Source: Nitrospirota bacterium
Lineage (GTDB): Bacteria; Nitrospirota; Thermodesulfovibrionia; Thermodesulfovibrionales; Magnetobacteriaceae
Length of the DNA: 45,772 nt
Reading direction: 5' to 3'
Assembly (NCBI GenBank): GCA_015233685.1
Contig: JADFXF010000006.1
Coordinates: 539-46,310, forward strand
Shown: positions 42,483-45,772 of the stretch, one piece after another
How the letters are laid out: the number at the start of each line of letters is the position of its first letter
Position numbering within the stretch: the first letter of the stretch is position 1
Program-made: the position numbers and the translations under genes
Notes under the pieces: model-generated
What the model was told of the DNA's origin: nothing
Seen by the model: the letters and a program-made list of their open reading frames with translations, nothing else
Databases searched by the model: none

Positions 42483-43432
42483 AGCCTTCCCCTTACATAT
42501 GTCTCTACCATTGGCCCTCTTAACCTGACCGATATTCCAAGGATTACTAAAATCCCCGTTGCCAGCTTTAAATCAGTCGGGGCAAGGCCAAGCCTCAGAC
42601 ATATGGAGATTATAAAAAAATAAAGAAACGCCCCCGTAAGCGCGGAAAACAATTCCGAAATCGTACTCCACGGCAGGAGCGATATTTTTGTATTAGAAAA
42701 TATCGCTATCGTTTTTTTACTGAATACAAATTTCTTTATAGATACAAGGGCCGCTATAAAACTCTCGCCTATGATAAGCGCCGCAAGGGCCGTAATTATC
42801 AATCCGATTCCCATATTGACATCCGCAAATCCTTGATTTTGAACCACAAACGCCCCCGAAAGGGCTACCAGCGCATTAGACACGCCTATGCCTGTATAAA
42901 ACAACCAGTCGGTGTTTACCCCCTGCGTTTGAACCATGAACTCATTATCTCCCGTTGCCCTTATAAACAACCCTAATCGAGTCATGGACAGATACGCGAG
43001 GCATATTAAGAAAACAACCGATATACCGCCAAATATCAACACCTTAAGCGCGTCGTCAGTGTCATACGACGAGAACAATGTCGGCAGCCGTAACAGTGAA
43101 ATATTAGCCTTTCCCATGATACGCAGATTGATGGAATATAAGACCATCATAATTAAAATCCCTGAGAGGATCTTGCTTATACCAAGTTTCCGGTTTAAGA
43201 ACACCGTCGCACTGCCTGCGGCAAACCCCGCCACCGCAACCAAAGGAAGGGCAATCAGGGGCGGGTAGTTTGCCGTTATCATAGAGGACAACACCGCCCC
43301 TCCCAAAGTGAAACTGCCGTCAACCGTAAGGTCGGGGAAGTTCATCATGCGAAACGAGACCACTATCCCGTACACCGCAATCGAATACAGAAAACACTGC
43401 TGTAACGATATGTCTAATAATGATATAATCAA
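42479..43432 (-). CDS. ABC transporter permease (TrpY-like, BPD_transp_2 type)
   Basis: 317 residues, about eight to nine membrane segments. The early LTVDGSFTLGGAVLSSMI and the ALSGAFVVQNQGFADVNMGIG region are conserved in the branched-chain-type permease family. An insert of about 30 residues near 230-265 (KKFVFSKKTIAIFSNTKIS) seems unusual for the family, which is often closer to 290 residues. It is one gene of an ABC unit with a binding protein (207 bases upstream, with a repeat core between) and an ATPase. Confidence 0.87.
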   Translation of the reverse strand: MIISLLDISLQQCFLYSIAVYGIVVSFRMMNFPDLTVDGSFTLGGAVLSSMITANYPPLIALPLVAVAGFAAGSATVFLNRKLGISKILSGILIMMVLYSINLRIMGKANISLLRLPTLFSSYDTDDALKVLIFGGISVVFLICLAYLSMTRLGLFIRATGDNEFMVQTQGVNTDWLFYTGIGVSNALVALSGAFVVQNQGFADVNMGIGLIITALAALIIGESFIAALVSIKKFVFSKKTIAIFSNTKISLLPWSTISELFSALTGAFLYFFIISICLRLGLAPTDLKLATGILVILGISVRLRGPMVETYVRGRL

Positions 43433-43495
43433 TTCTATTTTATCCTATTTCTCTCACTCCGCGACAAGAAAAATGTCTCCACCCGGCTCGTCTTG

Positions 43496-43573
43496 CCGTC
43501 ATTCCGGCTTGTCCAGAATCTGTCTCTACACATTCTCAAGCCAAACACGATTCCGGACAAGCCGGAATGACGG
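43496..43573. repeat. palindromic core repeat without terminal shell
   Basis: Arms CCGTCATTCCGGCTTGTCC plus AGAATC (43496-43520) and GATTCCGGACAAGCCGGAATGACGG (43549-43573, written here in parts) pair over 25 bases with one mismatch. It is the same core found inside the family A and B elements, but neither terminal repeat is seen around it. It sits between the binding-protein gene and the permease gene of one transporter operon. Confidence 0.75.
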
Positions 43574-43639
43574 ACTTAATAAGGGTAAATTCATTATTCC
43601 CCTGTGCGAAAGTTTAGTTAGAAATGTCATGGAGTGTGC

Positions 43640-44692
43640 CTAATCCTTTTTTTCGTCTGCCTTTTTATATTTCCGTCTGCTTTTCTTGGTTGCAGCTTTT
43701 GCCGGTTCAATATCACCATAAACCTTTGCCGCCTTCTCAAGCAGTTCGTCGGGTATGGTAACGCCGGTTAACTTGGCCGATTTTATATTAAAAAAGAGTT
43801 CATACTTTTTTGCCGTGGCAACTGGAATATCGCCCGCGTTTTTTCCTTTGATGACCATATCGGCCAGTTTTGCCGATTCGACGCCTATGTCAAAATAGTC
43901 TGGGCCGATTGTCCCGAATCCACCTGTTTCAACACCGGACGAAACACCAGGAAGCAAGGGGATTTTGTTTTTCTCTGAGACCTTCACAACCGATTCCATA
44001 GCAGAGATAACCGTGTTGTCCGCCGGAACATATATCGCGTCACACCTTCCCACCAATGACCCTGCCGCCGAATAGACCTCGCTGGTGTTGGAGACGGCAA
44101 CGCGCACTGTCTTCAGATTCTTTTTCGCGCAAACGGCCTCTACCTCTTTCATATTGGATTCTGAATTGGTCTCACCGGGGTTATGTATGATACCGATGGT
44201 CTTAACGCCGGGGACTAATCTCAACAGAAGGTCGAACTGTGCCTCAATCGGCCACTTATCGCTCGTGCCGGTAATGTTGAACTCCGGTTTATCCAACGAC
44301 TTCACTAACCCTGCCGCCACGGGGTCAGTCACCGCGCCGAATATAAGCGGGATGGTTGTCCCCTTAATGGCCTGGGCACACATTTGGCTTGAAGGCGTCG
44401 TTATCGAAAAAATCAAATCAACTTTCTCATTCACAAAACTCTTTGCAATGCTCTGGGCCGCGGAGTTATCCCCCTGCGCGTTTGTCTGTATGTATTTGAC
44501 GTTGACGTTCTCTTCATACCCCATTTCTTTCATCTGAGAGAGAAAACCCTCCCTGATTGCGTCAATCCCGGGGTTTGTCGCTATCTGCGTAATTCCGATT
44601 TTTATTGGAGGTTGTCCACAGTAAGCGTTTACGGCGGTCATCAGGACAATCAACGCGGCAGTCATCAGCAGAGATACAAGTTTGTTTTTCAT
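43640..44692 (-). CDS. ABC transporter substrate-binding protein (TrpX-like, ABC_sub_bind)
   Basis: 350 residues. Signal peptide (MKNKLVSLLMTAALIVLM up to about residue 25). The mature part carries the ABC_sub_bind family pattern: IGITQIATNPGIDAIREGF, VNEKVDLIFSITTPSSQ, IPLIFGAVTDPVAAGLVKSL, and GTSDKWPIEAQFDLL. Proteins of this group bind aromatic amino acids (TrpX) or other small molecules, so the substrate is open. The C-terminus is a basic tail (KKSRRKYKKADEKK), unusual for a periplasmic protein. It heads the transporter genes. Confidence 0.88.
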   Translation of the reverse strand: MKNKLVSLLMTAALIVLMTAVNAYCGQPPIKIGITQIATNPGIDAIREGFLSQMKEMGYEENVNVKYIQTNAQGDNSAAQSIAKSFVNEKVDLIFSITTPSSQMCAQAIKGTTIPLIFGAVTDPVAAGLVKSLDKPEFNITGTSDKWPIEAQFDLLLRLVPGVKTIGIIHNPGETNSESNMKEVEAVCAKKNLKTVRVAVSNTSEVYSAAGSLVGRCDAIYVPADNTVISAMESVVKVSEKNKIPLLPGVSSGVETGGFGTIGPDYFDIGVESAKLADMVIKGKNAGDIPVATAKKYELFFNIKSAKLTGVTIPDELLEKAAKVYGDIEPAKAATKKSRRKYKKADEKKD

Positions 44693-44911
44693 CTTTAACT
44701 CCTCTTAGTCGTCGTGAAATTTACACCCATATTATAAAGCAATTTTCATGCCAGAAAAATTATTCCGTAAGTCATTGATTTTAATTGGTTTCAAAATTAA
44801 ACTCTTGCGTTAAAATAGGAATTCAGTCCACATTATAGTATCTGATTCCATAGTCGAAGAGACATTGGCCGCAGAATACTAAGTTGCAGACAACTGAGTA
44901 GTATAAACAAG

Positions 44912-45057
44912 TCTGTCATTCCTGCGAAAGCAGGAATCCAGTTCTAAAGAAAATAGATTCAAATCTCATGCAAACACATTAATAAATATATAGAAGTGCT
45001 TTTGTGTTTAACTATTATCAGCAAAAACTGGATTCCTGCTTTCGCAGGAATGACAGA
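44912..45057. repeat. inverted-repeat element (family C) with 32-base arms
   Basis: Arms at 44912-44943 and 45026-45057 are perfect reverse complements over 32 bases (core TCATTCCTGCGAAAGCAGGA and its complement). Each arm is itself a hairpin. An AT-rich 82-base spacer lies between. The right arm matches the right half of the repeat at 4700-4727. The 553-base stretch 44693-45245 between the binding-protein gene and the amylase-type gene has no convincing gene, only this element and the shorter repeats at 45148-45240. Confidence 0.8.
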
Positions 45058-45147
45058 TTTAGGTTGTCAGGGTGATTCAGTTGTTCAGGATGATTCGATT
45101 CTGACAGGAATCTTCATACTTCTATTAACGCATAAGTTTTGAACGCA

Positions 45148-45213
45148 CAAGAGGCAGGCAACACAGTCCATCAACATCACAGACCTCACATCATCATACT
45201 TGCCTGCCTCTTG
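45148..45213. repeat. inverted and direct short repeats
   Basis: caagaggcaggcaa (45148-45161) is a perfect reverse complement of ttgcctgcctcttg (45200-45213). A second copy of acttgcctgcctc follows at about 45216-45228, so the right arm is also tandemly repeated. It lies 30 bases from the 3' end of the amylase-type gene and could be a transcript end or attachment-like site. No T run is seen. Confidence 0.55.
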
Positions 45214-45245
45214 ATACTTGCCTGCCTCCTGTGTATCTGTTATGT

Positions 45246-45772
45246 CTATTTATCCTGTGAAAAAATCAACACCGTGTATGGCCCTATGCTTATCTTACCG
45301 GAGCAGGGCAGACCGTCGGTTGCTTCCTCATAAGCATCAACATTGGGAGTGGGATGATTGGCAAAATCCTGGTCATAGCTATTGGAGTCACTATTAAACC
45401 GTACTTTCCACAATCCACCCTGTGGAAAACCTATGACATAATCGTACCGGCCCTGATTGGCCATATTCACCGCCACAACTACGCTGTCGGTCGGGCCTTG
45501 TTGGTCCCAGCGATGGAAGGCGATGAGCTTTGCCCCATCGTCAAAATGAAAGAGATGGACGTTTTGCCCGCACAATCCCCGTGTCACGCCTGACAGATTG
45601 CGCCGCAGGGCGATCATGTCGCGGTACATTCCGAGGATGCCGCGTTCGTCCTTGACTCGGGACCAGTCAATAGGGACATTATCCTGAAACCAGCGGTCTT
45701 CCAGCAACTCCTGTCCCTCAAAAATCATCGGTATGCCGGGCGACGTAAGAACAAGGGCGCCGCCCAATGTAG
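45246..45772 (-). CDS. alpha-amylase-family enzyme (GlgB-like), C-terminal part, runs off window
   Basis: The visible part is the last about 175 residues. GGALVLTSPGIPMIFEGQE is the end of the TIM barrel shared by alpha-amylases and branching enzymes, followed by LLEDRWFQDNVPIDWSRV and the C-terminal beta domain (HLFHFDDGAKLIAFHRWDQ, VVVAVNMANQGRYDYVIGFP). The sequence has no stop up to the window edge, so the gene continues beyond 45772. A TTG at 45767 is internal and not a start. Glucan branching or hydrolysis is the likely role. It fits GH13 family members used in glycogen metabolism. Confidence 0.85.
   Translation of the reverse strand, partial: TLGGALVLTSPGIPMIFEGQELLEDRWFQDNVPIDWSRVKDERGILGMYRDMIALRRNLSGVTRGLCGQNVHLFHFDDGAKLIAFHRWDQQGPTDSVVVAVNMANQGRYDYVIGFPQGGLWKVRFNSDSNSYDQDFANHPTPNVDAYEEATDGLPCSGKISIGPYTVLIFSQDK

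Noticed and set aside
45139-45333. Hydrophobic 64-residue plus-strand frame (TTG start) with repeated LACLL segments
   Set aside because: It is made by the tandem gcctgcctc repeats, has a TTG start with no ribosome site and overlaps the end of the amylase-type gene on the other strand.
1-45772. tRNA, rRNA or riboswitch genes
   Set aside because: I saw no tRNA-like cloverleaf, rRNA sequence or known riboswitch motif in the gaps, though I could not run covariance models.

Overview
The window looks like chromosomal DNA of an anaerobic, environmental Gram-negative bacterium. The mix of genes (Ehr/Hyd-4-like complex, DapL-route aminotransferase, an OlsA/OlsB-like fused acyltransferase, many multi-domain sensor kinases) and the dense dispersed palindromic repeats would fit a Nitrospirota (Thermodesulfovibrionia-like) or deltaproteobacterial-type genome. 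No rRNA or tRNA is present, so this placement is inference and Nitrospirota is only my best guess.

Layout. (1) 1-8287: a partial mobile repeat, then a one-direction operon of an HTH-EIIA regulator followed by hyfB, hyfC, hyfE, hyfF, hyfG and hyfI homologues. The large subunit lacks all four cysteines that bind the NiFe centre, so this is an energy-converting-hydrogenase-related (Ehr) complex and not a hydrogenase. (2) 8299-13452: a DUF486 membrane protein, a coiled-coil membrane protein built of DNA repeats, a tungstate-type binding lipoprotein coupled by ATGA to a hybrid-free sensor kinase, and a nucleotidyltransferase/small-protein pair. (3) 13542-20150: housekeeping genes (lipA, mazG, hemW, ferritin-like), two secreted SnoaL-like paralogues, and a fused acyltransferase. 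(4) 20264-23454: an AT-rich three-gene island (DUF262 protein, DUF3696-type ATPase, and a protein whose C-terminus resembles a colicin E3-like RNase) behind a strong promoter, a candidate defence system. (5) 23658-29213: a haem-motif sensor kinase, OsmC, cysteine synthase, and a CheY/CheC/diguanylate cyclase operon. (6) 29516-38413: a GT39-like membrane glycosyltransferase, a small membrane protein with a consensus promoter, ykuD-mnmA-dapL-folK (folK apparently starting at CTG), TSUP and MFS transporters, an HD protein. (7) 38695-44692: an ABC transporter (binding protein, permease, ATPase) followed by an AT-rich two-TM protein, a 39-residue peptide gene that is easily missed, and a PqqD-B12-radical SAM enzyme. 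The last three look like a RiPP-type cassette. (8) 45246-end: the C-terminal part of an alpha-amylase-family enzyme.

The most interesting items are the 39-residue peptide/PqqD-radical SAM pair, the three-gene DUF262/ATPase/RNase-like island, the NiFe-less Ehr operon, and a modular family of small inverted-repeat elements. Two of these have 20-bp terminal inverted repeats and clean 9- and 10-bp target duplications.
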